Source: Oceanospirillaceae bacterium
Lineage (GTDB): Bacteria; Pseudomonadota; Gammaproteobacteria; Pseudomonadales; Balneatricaceae
NCBI GenBank assembly: GCA_003521845.1
Contig: DPHB01000032.1
Coordinates: forward strand, 15,519-79,518
Length of the DNA: 64,000 nucleotides
Reading direction: 5' to 3'
Each line of letters opens with the position of its first letter. Within the stretch, counting starts at the first letter, position 1. The notes beneath the pieces are model-generated. The model made no database searches, was not told the DNA's origin, and saw only the letters and a program-made list of their open reading frames with translations. Below, piece after piece: positions 49,138 through 57,506 of this stretch. The position numbers and the translations under genes are program-made.

Positions 49138-49731
49138 CTAATTGTTTAGCTTAATATCGGCAAGGTGCGTTACCTGCCAGTCTGCGTATGCAGGCCAGGC
49201 AAACTGGCCTTTGGTATCTAGGTGAATGGTTGCTACACCTGCGGCTTTACCAGCTTGTAGATCGTATAAAAAGTCCCCCACCATCACCGTATCTTGCTGT
49301 GTAGCCTGCCAAGTTTGCATCAAATACTCTAAGCCGACGGGTGATGGTTTTGGGGTGCAGCTGTCACGGTCGAGAATATAGGCTTCTACAAAGAACTCCT
49401 CTAGCCCGCAAGTGCGTAATGTTTGTTGCGCGACGGCGTGCAAGTTGCGCGTTATGATGCCCATTTTAACGCTACGTTCCTGCAGTTTTTGTAACAGTTC
49501 AAGGGCCCCTGGCATGGGTTTGGCTAAGCTGGCGAAATGGTGCTCTAGTTCATTAACCTTGTCCCACAGAGGGGCGGCTTCAGCGGTAGGCAGGCTAGCT
49601 AGGGTCTCTAATATGGGGGCGTCATCGGCCATGCCGAGTTCGCGCCGCATCATAACAAAATCGTGTACCCCCACCGTGAGTGTGCCATCCATATCAAAGA
49701 TCCAGTGCTGACGTTTAGCGATGTTGTGCAT
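49138..49731 (-). CDS. HAD-superfamily phosphatase
   Basis: The 197 residues begin with the nucleophile motif WIFDMDGTLT, then a helical cap (25-75), motif II IITRNL, motif III Lys in CTPKPSPVGLEYLM and motif IV VMVGDFLYDLQAGKAAG. Substrates of this group are small phosphates such as phosphoglycolate or nucleotides; it cannot be narrowed further. It is divergent from purE and converges on the YbaK-domain gene. Confidence 0.87.
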   Translation of the reverse strand: MHNIAKRQHWIFDMDGTLTVGVHDFVMMRRELGMADDAPILETLASLPTAEAAPLWDKVNELEHHFASLAKPMPGALELLQKLQERSVKMGIITRNLHAVAQQTLRTCGLEEFFVEAYILDRDSCTPKPSPVGLEYLMQTWQATQQDTVMVGDFLYDLQAGKAAGVATIHLDTKGQFAWPAYADWQVTHLADIKLNN

Positions 49732-49842
49732 AGGCTACCTGTTTTATTAAAAGCTCACTCCTAATGTCGTTTCTTATGATAAAATACTTGCTATCGAGTT
49801 TGTTAATTTTTTAACGTATAACGCATTTTAGGAGTCTCGCCA

Positions 49843-50334
49843 GTGAGTGCCAAAGTTGCCGTAATTATGGGGTCAAAAAGTGATTGGCCAACCATGCAAG
49901 AAGCTACCGACCTTATGGATCGTTTTGAGGTGGAGTACGAAGTAGAAGTGGTTTCTGCTCACCGTACACCGGATAAACTAATGTCCTTTTCAGCGGCGGC
50001 TGCCGAGCGTGGTATTCAAGTAATTATAGCTGGTGCTGGTGGTGCCGCGCACTTGCCCGGCATGGTGGCTTCCAAGACTCGGCTGCCAGTACTGGGTGTG
50101 CCGGTACAAAGCAAGGCCTTAAGTGGTGTTGATAGCTTGTACTCAATTGTACAAATGCCCCGTGGCGTAGCCGTGGGTAGTATGGCTATTGGCGGTGCTG
50201 GTGCTTTTAATGCCGGCTTATTGGCTTGCCAAATGTTGGCTAACCAGGATGCCGACTTGGCACAGCGTATTGAAGATTTCCGTACTCAGCAAACGCAAAC
50301 TATTCTGGATAATCCTGACCCGAGGGAAGACTAA
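49843..50334 (+). CDS. purE: 5-(carboxyamino)imidazole ribonucleotide mutase
   Basis: It converts N5-CAIR to CAIR in purine synthesis. The 163 residues start at GTG with GGAG upstream. [25 protein letters not shown] and [14 protein letters not shown] are diagnostic. The stop overlaps the purK start (TAATG), a tight coupling. Confidence 0.97.
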   Translation: MSAKVAVIMGSKSDWPTMQEATDLMDRFEVEYEVEVVSAHRTPDKLMSFSAAAAERGIQVIIAGAGGAAHLPGMVASKTRLPVLGVPVQSKALSGVDSLYSIVQMPRGVAVGSMAIGGAGAFNAGLLACQMLANQDADLAQRIEDFRTQQTQTILDNPDPRED

Positions 50335-51407
50335 TGAGTCGTGTATGGGTACTAGGTGCCGGACAGCTGGGCGCTATGCTGAAGCATGCTGCACAACCTT
50401 TGGGTGTAGACCTGATTGCCGTGGATATTGAAAACGATAGTAACTTGGATTTGGCAGCGGATGACGTTATTACTGCTGAACGCGAGCAATGGCCATCGAC
50501 GCAAGCTACTGATCAACTTGCAGCGCACCCAAATTTCGTTAACCGCGAAGTGTTTGGTTTGGTTGCCGACCGTGTCACACAAAAACAGATGCTTGATCGT
50601 TTGCAGCTACCGACCGCACCTTGGCAACTGGTAACAAATGGACAAACCGCTACGGCTTTGTATGCAGCCTACGGCCCTCGTGTATTGCTGAAGCAGCGTA
50701 GTGGTGGCTTTGATGGTCGTGGTCAGTTGTGGCTCAAGCAAGATGAAGACACGCAAGTGCCCAGTGATTGGCAGGACAAGGTTATTGCCGAACAGGCGAT
50801 TGGCTTTGACGAAGAAGTGTCTGTTGTTGGCGTGCGTAGTCGGGCCGGTGAATGTCATTTCTATCCTTTGGCTTTGAACCTGCACCAAGACGGTATTCTG
50901 GCCGTGACGCTAGCTCCTTTGGCACGTTTACAGCCTTTGCAAAGCAAGGCCGAGAACATGCTTGGCGCCATCATGGATGAACTAGATTATGTTGGCGTGA
51001 TGGCCATGGAGTGCTTCCGTGTTGGCGATGACTTGTTAATCAATGAACTAGCACCACGTGTACATAACAGTGGCCACTGGACACAGGCTGGCGCTAGCAT
51101 TAGCCAGTTTGAATACCATGTGCGTGCTACCGCTGATTTGCCTTTAGGGCCGCCGGTTATCAAGCATGAAAGCGTCATGGTGAACCTCATAGGTATCGAC
51201 TACAATCATGAGTGGTTGGCGATTCCTGGCGCCGAAGTATTTTGGTACGGTAAAGACGTACGGCCTGCACGTAAGGTCGGCCATATCAACTTTGCTATGG
51301 GCGACAAGCAGCAGCTTATTGCTTCTTTGCAGCGTCTAAAGCCGTTGCTAGGCGATTGGTATGCAGTGGCCATGGATTGGGCTTTGCAAGAACTTACGCG
51401 CCGCTAA
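50334..51407 (+). CDS. purK: 5-(carboxyamino)imidazole ribonucleotide synthase
   Basis: ATP-grasp enzyme that carboxylates AIR to N5-CAIR. The 357 residues have the N-terminal GAGQLGAML, LLKQRSGGFDGRGQ, EQAIGFDEEVSV and the metal-binding NELAPRVHNSGHW. It overlaps purE by one base. No terminator is seen before the next gene 79 bases downstream. Confidence 0.97.
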   Translation: MSRVWVLGAGQLGAMLKHAAQPLGVDLIAVDIENDSNLDLAADDVITAEREQWPSTQATDQLAAHPNFVNREVFGLVADRVTQKQMLDRLQLPTAPWQLVTNGQTATALYAAYGPRVLLKQRSGGFDGRGQLWLKQDEDTQVPSDWQDKVIAEQAIGFDEEVSVVGVRSRAGECHFYPLALNLHQDGILAVTLAPLARLQPLQSKAENMLGAIMDELDYVGVMAMECFRVGDDLLINELAPRVHNSGHWTQAGASISQFEYHVRATADLPLGPPVIKHESVMVNLIGIDYNHEWLAIPGAEVFWYGKDVRPARKVGHINFAMGDKQQLIASLQRLKPLLGDWYAVAMDWALQELTRR

Positions 51408-51486
51408 GCAGTTGCTGAATTTATAGCACAATAACAAACGATAATTAATAGGCGGTTCTAACCGAGCCGACATTAGGGAAACAAGT

Positions 51487-51903
51487 ATGGAAGTTTTGCA
51501 GCAATCTTTGCTAGGTTTGGTCGACTTTTTGATCTATTTTAGTGTCGCCTTGGTACTGCTTTTAGGCTTTAAGTGGGCCTACACCTTGGTCACTCCCCAT
51601 GATGAGTGGGAATTGGTAAAAGACAAGCACAGCACCGCGGCTGCTATTGGTTTGGTGGGTGCGGTGATTGGCTTTAGTATTGCTTTGGCGGGGGCGGCTA
51701 GCAACTCTGTGTCCCTAGTCGATTTTGTGATTTGGGGTGTGGTTGCGCTGATCGCTCAGTTGCTTGCCTTTGCCTTTTTGCGCTTTACCTTTATGCCAAA
51801 GATTGCCGAGCGTATTAACAACGACGAAGTCTCAGCTGGCATTATGCTAGGTGGGGTGTCTATAGCAGTTGGCTTGTTGAATGCCGCCTGCATGACATAC
51901 TAA
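51487..51903 (+). CDS. DUF350 membrane protein (YjfL-like)
   Basis: The 138 residues have four predicted membrane helices (about 10-30, 50-70, 80-100, 115-135), the pattern of two DUF350 halves, with DKHSTAAAIGLVGAVIGF typical of the family. Its function is unknown. In E. coli the homologue yjfL stands next to yjfM (DUF1190) and yjfC (a glutathionylspermidine-synthase-like gene), and the same trio is present here in order. Confidence 0.87.
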   Translation: MEVLQQSLLGLVDFLIYFSVALVLLLGFKWAYTLVTPHDEWELVKDKHSTAAAIGLVGAVIGFSIALAGAASNSVSLVDFVIWGVVALIAQLLAFAFLRFTFMPKIAERINNDEVSAGIMLGGVSIAVGLLNAACMTY

Positions 51904-51916
51904 GGGGGCGTGACCA

Positions 51917-52537
51917 ATGAAACGCTCCCGTCAAATTGACCTAGCTAGCCTGCGTAAAGCCGATAAGCCGTTACCACTTAAACCGATTACCCTTGGTATT
52001 ATGGCCGCGACCTTGAGTGCCTGTGGTGATTCCGAAGTGGCCAATATTTATCCGTCCGTAATGGAGTGCGCCGTGGACAACCCTGAGTTCGTTGAAATGT
52101 GCGAACTCGCCTATGAGCAGGCAGTAGAGGAAGCAGCTGAAACCAGTCCTAAATATGTTCGCCAAGATGAATGTGAAGACGATTTTGGTCTGCGTAACTG
52201 CCAGCCTTATACGGGTATGGGCAACAACTGGTTTATGCCTGCCATGGCCGGTTTTATGATGGCACGCATGCTAGATGATGACTTTGACATTGATCTAAAG
52301 AAAAAGAAGAAAAAGCGCTATAGCTCGCCTTTGTTTATGTCTAAGAATCGCCGTTCACCAGTATTCGGCAATTGGGTGGGGGCAACCGGCAAGTCCTATG
52401 GGTCTTTCAATACTAGGCAAACTAAGGTGAGCAGCAAAGCCTTTGCCCCTAAGCCGAAGGTCACCAAAACGACCAGCCGTGGTGGCTTTGGTAATATGGC
52501 ACGATCGGTGGCTGCACGCTCTAGCTGGGGCGGCTGA
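51917..52537 (+). CDS. DUF1190 protein of the YgiB family
   Basis: The 206 residues have an N-terminal basic segment, a hydrophobic stretch ending in LSAC (a possible lipobox, though the signal is long), then cysteine-spaced strands ([31 protein letters not shown]). [29 protein letters not shown] and RGGFG are clearly shared with E. coli YgiB. It lies 13 bases after the DUF350 gene and two before the ATP-grasp gene. Its function is unknown. Confidence 0.87.
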   Translation: MKRSRQIDLASLRKADKPLPLKPITLGIMAATLSACGDSEVANIYPSVMECAVDNPEFVEMCELAYEQAVEEAAETSPKYVRQDECEDDFGLRNCQPYTGMGNNWFMPAMAGFMMARMLDDDFDIDLKKKKKKRYSSPLFMSKNRRSPVFGNWVGATGKSYGSFNTRQTKVSSKAFAPKPKVTKTTSRGGFGNMARSVAARSSWGG

Positions 52538-52539
52538 GT

Positions 52540-53706
52540 TTGCTGCGCCTGCCTATTTCTGAGCGTCCTGGATGGCGTGACCAAGCGCAAGAATATGGTT
52601 TTGGCTTCCATACCATGTATGGTGAGCCCTACTGGGACGAAAGCGCTTACTATCAATTTAGTTTGCGCCAAGTTGAAGACCATATTGAAGATCCCACTGC
52701 CGAGCTACACCAGATGTGCTTGCAGGTGGTGGATAAGGTTATTACTGATGAAGCCTTGATGGCGCGCTTCCAAATTCCCCGTCAGTACTGGGACCTTGTG
52801 GCGAGCTCTTGGCAAGCGCGTGAGCCCAGCCTCTACTCCCGCCTGGACCTGGTCTATGATGGTCAGGGGCCTGCCAAACTCTTAGAAAATAACGCCGATA
52901 CGCCTACTAGCCTGTTTGAAACTGGATTTTGGCAGTGGTTGTGGCTGGAAGATAGTGTCAATTCAGGGCGCTTGCCCCGTCAATCTGATCAATTTAATTC
53001 TTTACAAGAAAAGCTTGTGGCACGTTTGGCTCAGCTGCAAAAGCAGCGTCCCGGGCAGCCTTTACACTTTAGTTGCTGCAAGGATACAGAAGAAGATCGC
53101 GGTACCGTGCAATACCTGCAAGACTGCGCGCAAGAAGCCGGCATGCAGGCGCCTTTTGTGTTCGTTGAAGACTTGGGGCTAGGGGAGTCCGGAGCCTTTA
53201 CGGATCAGTATGACCAAGAAATCAACTGGATGTTTAAGCTTTACCCTTGGGAATTTATGCTGCGTGAAGACTTTGCCGATCATCTAGCTACGGCAGGTTG
53301 CCGTTGGTTGGAACCATTATGGAAATCCCTGATTTCAAATAAGGCCATTTTGCCTTTGTTGTGGCAAATGTTTCCGGGTCACCCTAATTTATTGCCTGCC
53401 TATTTTGAAGATCAGCTAGCGTCCAGTGGTTTACAGCACTACGTGAAAAAACCGATCTTTGCCCGCGAAGGGGCCAACGTGAGTATTCACAAAAATGGTG
53501 AAACCCTATTTGATGCCGGCGGCCCCTATGGTGCGGAAGGCTATATATACCAAGCCTACACGCCCATGCCTAAGTTTGGTGACAGCTTTACCCTAATTGG
53601 CTCTTGGTTAGTGGATGACCAACCTGCCGGTATGTCCATACGCGAAGATCGCCAACAGGTAACGCAAGATAGCTCGCGTTTTTTGCCCCACATAATCATG
53701 GGCTAG
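52540..53706 (+). CDS. Glutathionylspermidine-synthase-like ATP-grasp enzyme (YgiC/YjfC family)
   Basis: The 388 residues match the synthetase half of glutathionylspermidine synthase without the amidase half. [51 protein letters not shown] and [14 protein letters not shown] are all typical. YgiC-type proteins bind ATP but their natural reaction is not settled. The start codon is TTG, two bases after the ygiB stop. It forms a unit with the DUF350 and YgiB genes. Confidence 0.9.
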   Translation: MLRLPISERPGWRDQAQEYGFGFHTMYGEPYWDESAYYQFSLRQVEDHIEDPTAELHQMCLQVVDKVITDEALMARFQIPRQYWDLVASSWQAREPSLYSRLDLVYDGQGPAKLLENNADTPTSLFETGFWQWLWLEDSVNSGRLPRQSDQFNSLQEKLVARLAQLQKQRPGQPLHFSCCKDTEEDRGTVQYLQDCAQEAGMQAPFVFVEDLGLGESGAFTDQYDQEINWMFKLYPWEFMLREDFADHLATAGCRWLEPLWKSLISNKAILPLLWQMFPGHPNLLPAYFEDQLASSGLQHYVKKPIFAREGANVSIHKNGETLFDAGGPYGAEGYIYQAYTPMPKFGDSFTLIGSWLVDDQPAGMSIREDRQQVTQDSSRFLPHIIMG

Positions 53707-53711
53707 TAATA

Positions 53712-53796
53712 AAACACATCTGGCACTTTGGGGTACCCAAAGCACTCGCTTCGCTCATGGGGCAGACCCTATGAGCCCAAGGTGCTTGATGTGTTT
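53712..53796. repeat. Inverted repeat with interspersed repeat, copy 2, inside
   Basis: Arms 53712-53732 and 53776-53796 match at 18 of 21 positions (AAACACATC-x2-GCAC-x-TTGGG). The interior holds the second copy (53735-53762) of the sequence seen at 42529-42556. It fills the gap between the ATP-grasp gene and the cyclodeaminase gene and could form a long stem on the mRNA. Confidence 0.7.
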
Positions 53797-53816
53797 ACCA
53801 TTGAATTGGAGGAGTT

Positions 53817-54752
53817 ATGCAGATAGTCGATGCCAATAGCACTAAGCAGCTGTTGCCATATGATGCCTTGGTGGCGGCTTTGACCGAGGCTTTTGCCAAA
53901 CCTCATGCTGATGTTACTGCGCCACCGCGTTTGCACTATGGGGTGGATGATCCTGATGGTTCGCAGCGCACTTTGCTGATTATGCCAGCTTGGGCCGACG
54001 ATGCAGGTGTGGTGGTTAAGCTGGTGAACGTGGTGCCTAATAATGGCCTGCGTGCTTTGCCTGCTATTCAGGCACAAGTGCTGGTGGCGGACCCGCAAAC
54101 GGGTGCTTGGTCGGTAATGATTGATGGCGCTACCGTAACGGCGCGTCGTACGGCGGCAGCGTCAGCAGCGGCGGCGCAGTTTTTAGCGCCTGCTGATGCT
54201 AAGACCATGTTAGTGGTGGGTACGGGGCGTTTGTCCTTGGAAATGGTGGCTGCCCACCGGCAGGTGCGGCCTTCTATTGAACGGGTATTAGTGTGGGGCC
54301 GTGATAGCGATAAAGCGGCTGAGATTGCACAGCAGATAGATGGCGGCGAAGTAGCTGATGATCTGGCGGTAGCCTGTGCGTCCGCACAAGTCATCAGCTG
54401 CTGTACTTTATCGGCGCAGCCTTTGGTGCAGGGTGCTTGGGTGCAGCCGGGTACGCATGTGGATCTAGTCGGCGCCTATCGTCCTGACTTGCGTGAGAGC
54501 GATGGCGCACTAGTGGCCAAGTCACGGGTGTTTGTTGATACCTATGCGGGTGCCAATGGTGAGGCGGGTGATTTGTTGCAGGCGCAAGGCGAAGGTTTGT
54601 TTGATATGCAAAATATACAAGCCGACTTGCATGAGTTGGCGCGGGGTGAGGTGGTGCGTACAGCCGATGACATTACCTTGTTTAAGTCTGTAGGCGCCTC
54701 CCTTGAAGATTTTGTAGCTGCGCGTTTGGTCGCGGCACAGTTAGCTAATTAA
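53817..54752 (+). CDS. Ornithine cyclodeaminase / mu-crystallin family protein
   Basis: The 311 residues have the family layout: an N-terminal substrate-binding part, a nucleotide-binding motif VVGTGRLSLEMVAAH (about residues 133-147) and VDLVGAYRPDLRE. Members are NAD(P)-dependent ornithine cyclodeaminases or ketimine/pyrroline-2-carboxylate reductases. The first glycine-rich motif is less regular than usual. GGAGG precedes the ATG. It sits between a polyamine-type ATP-grasp gene and a channel gene; an ornithine-polyamine link is an inference. Confidence 0.85.
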   Translation: MQIVDANSTKQLLPYDALVAALTEAFAKPHADVTAPPRLHYGVDDPDGSQRTLLIMPAWADDAGVVVKLVNVVPNNGLRALPAIQAQVLVADPQTGAWSVMIDGATVTARRTAAASAAAAQFLAPADAKTMLVVGTGRLSLEMVAAHRQVRPSIERVLVWGRDSDKAAEIAQQIDGGEVADDLAVACASAQVISCCTLSAQPLVQGAWVQPGTHVDLVGAYRPDLRESDGALVAKSRVFVDTYAGANGEAGDLLQAQGEGLFDMQNIQADLHELARGEVVRTADDITLFKSVGASLEDFVAARLVAAQLAN

Positions 54753-54769
54753 AAAATAAGAGAAATACC

Positions 54770-55219
54770 ATGAAACATCATGTCTATGAAGTCGATGAAT
54801 ATGGCGTGCGTAACTATCGCACACGTGCGCTGGCCTTATTAAGTTTGGGTTTGTTATATACGATTATCGCTGTGTTAGCTTGGCTGTTGTTGCAATTTGA
54901 ATTAGCCAGCCCGCATGCCAATATCACCAATTACGCCGATGCCTTTTGGGCACTACAGATGAGTGCTAGCACCATTGGCTTTGGGGATTTTTACCCGGTT
55001 ACCCTTGGTGGCCGCATGGTTATTGCAGGTATGTTTTATGTTGGTGTGGGTATGGTTGGCTTTATTGGTGCCTTGATAGCCGAACGCGTGCTTGGCTTTG
55101 CCGATACCAATGTAAAAAACCGTGAGCTGCGGAAGCAGAACACGGAAATTTTGGAACATAATATTCAGCTTGAAAAGAAAATGGACCGACTGCTGGCTCA
55201 GTTTGAGCAGCGCAGCTAG
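54770..55219 (+). CDS. Two-helix potassium-channel-type protein
   Basis: The 149 residues have two membrane helices (about 22-44 and 82-104) around a pore loop with the filter TIGFGDFYP, the hallmark of K+ channels (TxGxGD). A C-terminal coiled coil follows (ELRKQNTEILEHNIQLEKKM). It lacks an RCK domain and a voltage sensor. It lies 18 bases after the cyclodeaminase gene and ends the plus-strand unit. Confidence 0.87.
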   Translation: MKHHVYEVDEYGVRNYRTRALALLSLGLLYTIIAVLAWLLLQFELASPHANITNYADAFWALQMSASTIGFGDFYPVTLGGRMVIAGMFYVGVGMVGFIGALIAERVLGFADTNVKNRELRKQNTEILEHNIQLEKKMDRLLAQFEQRS

Positions 55220-55240
55220 TTCACTCTAGCGGCTGATATA

Positions 55241-56350
55241 TTAACTATAACGGCGTGTTTGCCAGGGGCTTATGGCACCGATGCCCAGCAATACTACAGC
55301 CAGGCCAATGAGCCAGCCAAGGAACGGGATAGCGGCTAGTAGTGTTACTAGTGCCGCACCCAGTAGGCTGGTCATGGCTAGGCTAAGGGTTGTATTAGGT
55401 AGGTTGCCGCGCAAGCGTTGCCAAGCCATTTGTCCGATTGTAAAAGCCCCCATAACCCATCCAGCCAACACTAGTAAAACAGCCAGTATGGCTAGTATTG
55501 CGCTAATTGGCATGCCGATAATGGTAATGGCAAATAGCGGAATACAGCCAATGACAATGGCGAGGCTTAATGTGCCTTGCAGTAGGGTGAGTTTTTTGTT
55601 TTCTTGCGCTTTAAGTGCTGTCTTGGTCATATACTGGCGCGCTATCAATGCGGCTGCAAAGGCGAGCAAAGCCAAAACTAGGCTCGTGGATAGCCAATCT
55701 TGCCAGCCTGAATGTTCAGCATAGCCATCGTAGTTTTCTCGGTAATCGTGCATGTCTTCTAAAGGCATGGCTACACGCACAATATCGTTTGCGCTAGCAA
55801 CGTGGGCGGGAATAGTTAGAGTTTGGTTGCCATCTTCATACACGGTAATGGTGCCGGCTACTCGCGCTTGGTCACCAAAGCTTAGATGCTTGGCGCCGAT
55901 ATTTAGATCGCCACCAATAACCCCTTCTAAATGTACATTGTCGCCACCTATGAGGGCATCGCCAGCGACGTTGCCATAGATGGTAATGGCCTCGCCTAGG
56001 GCGCGAAGTTCGCCAGCTATATGGCTGTTGAGTTGAATGTTGCTGCCTAATGCCAGTACGTCTTGGCTAACGGGTTCTTGCAGGGTGATGTTGTCGCCAG
56101 CCATGTATAGATTATGGGCAATGGGGGCGTTGATAATAAGGTGCCTGCCAATGACGTGGGCCGAGCCAGCAACGGCATGGTTGATATTGATGCTGTTGGC
56201 GACGGCAAAAATATCATCGTTGCTGCCTTGCGTGATAATGTTTTCTTGTAACGCATAGAGGTCATCACCAAGCGGTAATGACTCGGAGAAACTGAGGCTG
56301 CTAATAGCGGCTAAGCTGGCAGCTATGAAGAGTTGCTGCATGGTTTTCAT
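55241..56350 (-). CDS. Bactofilin-like beta-helix protein with C-terminal membrane helices
   Basis: The 369 residues start with a signal peptide (about 1-22). About 140 residues of short strands follow in steps of 17-20 (for example IAHNLYMAGDNITLQ, GDALIGGDNVHLEG, GGDLNIGAKHLSF), as in polymer-forming bactofilin beta-helices. After a linker there are four or five membrane helices (from about 218 on). The beta-helix would face the periplasm. AGGAG stands before the ATG. It follows pspB and the PspC tail on the minus strand, so it may belong to their unit. Confidence 0.8.
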   Translation of the reverse strand: MKTMQQLFIAASLAAISSLSFSESLPLGDDLYALQENIITQGSNDDIFAVANSININHAVAGSAHVIGRHLIINAPIAHNLYMAGDNITLQEPVSQDVLALGSNIQLNSHIAGELRALGEAITIYGNVAGDALIGGDNVHLEGVIGGDLNIGAKHLSFGDQARVAGTITVYEDGNQTLTIPAHVASANDIVRVAMPLEDMHDYRENYDGYAEHSGWQDWLSTSLVLALLAFAAALIARQYMTKTALKAQENKKLTLLQGTLSLAIVIGCIPLFAITIIGMPISAILAILAVLLVLAGWVMGAFTIGQMAWQRLRGNLPNTTLSLAMTSLLGAALVTLLAAIPFLGWLIGLAVVLLGIGAISPWQTRRYS

Positions 56351-56388
56351 GGGAAGCTCCTGGCGAGTGAGTTGGCTGGATCTAGTCC

Positions 56389-56550
56389 TTACTTGCCACG
56401 CTGCATGCGGGCAAATTCCTTGTTTAGCTCGTATTGTTTGGAGGTGACGTAAGCCTCCATGTTTTTAACGCGATCGAGTGCGTTATCGATACGTTGTTTG
56501 GCCTTTTGTAAGCGGCTACTGGTGCTGGCGCCAGCCGCCGTGTTCGTCAT
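56389..56550 (-). CDS. PspC C-terminal tail without its membrane domain
   Basis: The 53-residue frame ends with DRVKNMEAYVTSKQYELNKE, which lines up with the cytoplasmic end of PspC (E. coli REMERYVTSDTFTL). The PspC membrane domain that normally precedes it is absent; the ORF begins inside pspB in another frame (35-base overlap) and has no clear ribosome binding site. It may be a remnant after an internal deletion, or a small coiled-coil protein kept on purpose. TTG 56574 is an alternative start. Confidence 0.55.
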   Translation of the reverse strand: MTNTAAGASTSSRLQKAKQRIDNALDRVKNMEAYVTSKQYELNKEFARMQRGK

Positions 56551-56743
56551 CAAGAATTTGTTCAAGGGTGCCAATACGATCTGTTAGCTGATCAATGCTG
56601 GCCAGCAAGTCATCTAGCTGCTCACGTTTGTTATCTTGCAGGCCGTTTTGAGAACTGCTTTTGCTGCGATAGTGCATAGTGATCCAAATCGGCATCACGA
56701 TGACAATAAAAAGAATAGTTGGCACAAACAGAAAGTCAAACAT
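56516..56743 (-). CDS. pspB: Phage shock protein B
   Basis: The 75 residues match PspB: an N-terminal membrane helix (about 4-24, ILFIVIVMPIWITMHY) and a cytoplasmic leucine-zipper-like helix closing with RIGTLEQILDDEHGGW, very near the E. coli ending ALESILDAEHPNW. AAGGA precedes the ATG. In the usual system PspB and PspC sense membrane stress and recruit PspA. Here the expected pspA position upstream is occupied by parDE. Confidence 0.88.
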   Translation of the reverse strand: MFDFLFVPTILFIVIVMPIWITMHYRSKSSSQNGLQDNKREQLDDLLASIDQLTDRIGTLEQILDDEHGGWRQHQ

Positions 56744-56774
56744 AGGGTGTCCTTATTAGATGCTAGCTAAAGGC

Positions 56775-56826
56775 TTATTGCGCCTGCTTCGCTTTCAGTT
56801 TAGCAAGCGCTTCATTAATGCGCCTT
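56775..56826 (-). pseudogene. Remnant of the pspA 3' end
   Basis: The minus strand encodes RRINEALAKLKAKQAQ and then a stop, 31 bases upstream of pspB. The core INEALAKLKAK matches ISEQLAQLKAK, the C-terminus of E. coli PspA as I recall it, at 8 of 11 positions, and pspA precedes pspB in normal operons. Directly upstream is an in-frame stop, and no more PspA sequence is seen before the parE gene. Confidence 0.55.
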
Positions 56827-56867
56827 TACCAGACAGCCTTGGCCAAATATTTGGGTGTAAATAGGGG

Positions 56868-57188
56868 CTATAAGTGACGTCCGGGGTCCCTGCTTTGGTG
56901 GAGGATGCGCAATAGGCGTATTGTGTCATGAGTGATTCGGTAGTAGATGGCGTGATGACTGGTAACCATGCGCCGAATTCCTGTCCTGATAATTGATTGG
57001 TTTTGACCTTGTTTAGGGTGCTGTAAAAGAGATTTTATTGCTTGGTCTAGACGGCCCATATAGTTATCCGCAAAGAGTTCCCCATGCTCTTGTAAGGAAT
57101 ACAAATAGATGTCTTCTAAATCATTTTGTGCCTGCTGGCTTATTTCTAGTGTTGTTACTCTTCCTGTAATTGATTTCTTTTCTTCCAT
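56868..57188 (-). CDS. parE: ParE-type toxin
   Basis: The 106 residues contain ISQQAQNDLEDIYLYSLQEHG, DNYMGRLDQAIKSLLQHPKQG, RTGIRRMVTSHHAIYYRI and LLRILHQSRDPGRHL, the ParE fold with the usual His-x-x-x-D end. Family members inhibit DNA gyrase. It overlaps the antitoxin gene by 34 bases. The first ten residues are longer than usual for ParE; no better start codon exists in frame. Confidence 0.88.
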   Translation of the reverse strand: MEEKKSITGRVTTLEISQQAQNDLEDIYLYSLQEHGELFADNYMGRLDQAIKSLLQHPKQGQNQSIIRTGIRRMVTSHHAIYYRITHDTIRLLRILHQSRDPGRHL

Positions 57189-57409
57189 GCGCGGCTCTTT
57201 ATCTCATCCATTGAGTATTGATGCATATCGCTGTTATCGGCTTTATCTAGTATAGATCGTAATTCGTTTATGGCCATTTGACGTTGAGCTTGGTCTTGGC
57301 GAATGAGGGTGCGGATATATTCGCTGACATTGCCATAGCTGCCATGTTCTACTTGATTTTGAATGTAGGCACCCATCTTTTCAGGCAGGGAAATTGTTAG
57401 TCGATTCAT
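57155..57409 (-). CDS. parD: ParD-type antitoxin
   Basis: The 84 residues start MNRLTISLPEKMGAYIQNQV, the ribbon-helix-helix pattern of ParD, with GSYGNVSEYIRTLIRQDQ as the second helix and a C-terminal part that would bind ParE. The frame is open to 57475, but ATG 57409 begins the family sequence. A 13-bp palindrome just upstream is the likely operator. Confidence 0.88.
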   Translation of the reverse strand: MNRLTISLPEKMGAYIQNQVEHGSYGNVSEYIRTLIRQDQAQRQMAINELRSILDKADNSDMHQYSMDEIKSRAWKKRNQLQEE

Positions 57410-57421
57410 AATAATTATGCA

Positions 57422-57458
57422 CAATGATATGATTAAGTATGAACAAATCATATCATTG
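57422..57458 (-). promoter_or_regulatory. parDE operator (13-bp perfect inverted repeat)
   Basis: CAATGATATGATT (57422-57434) is repeated in inverted form at 57446-57458 with an 11-base spacer, 12 bases upstream of parD. Its position fits autoregulation by ParD. Confidence 0.8.
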
Positions 57459-57506
57459 AGATGATTTACTGGCAATCTCTAAGCTTTGACGCAGACGCTA
57501 GCGGCG

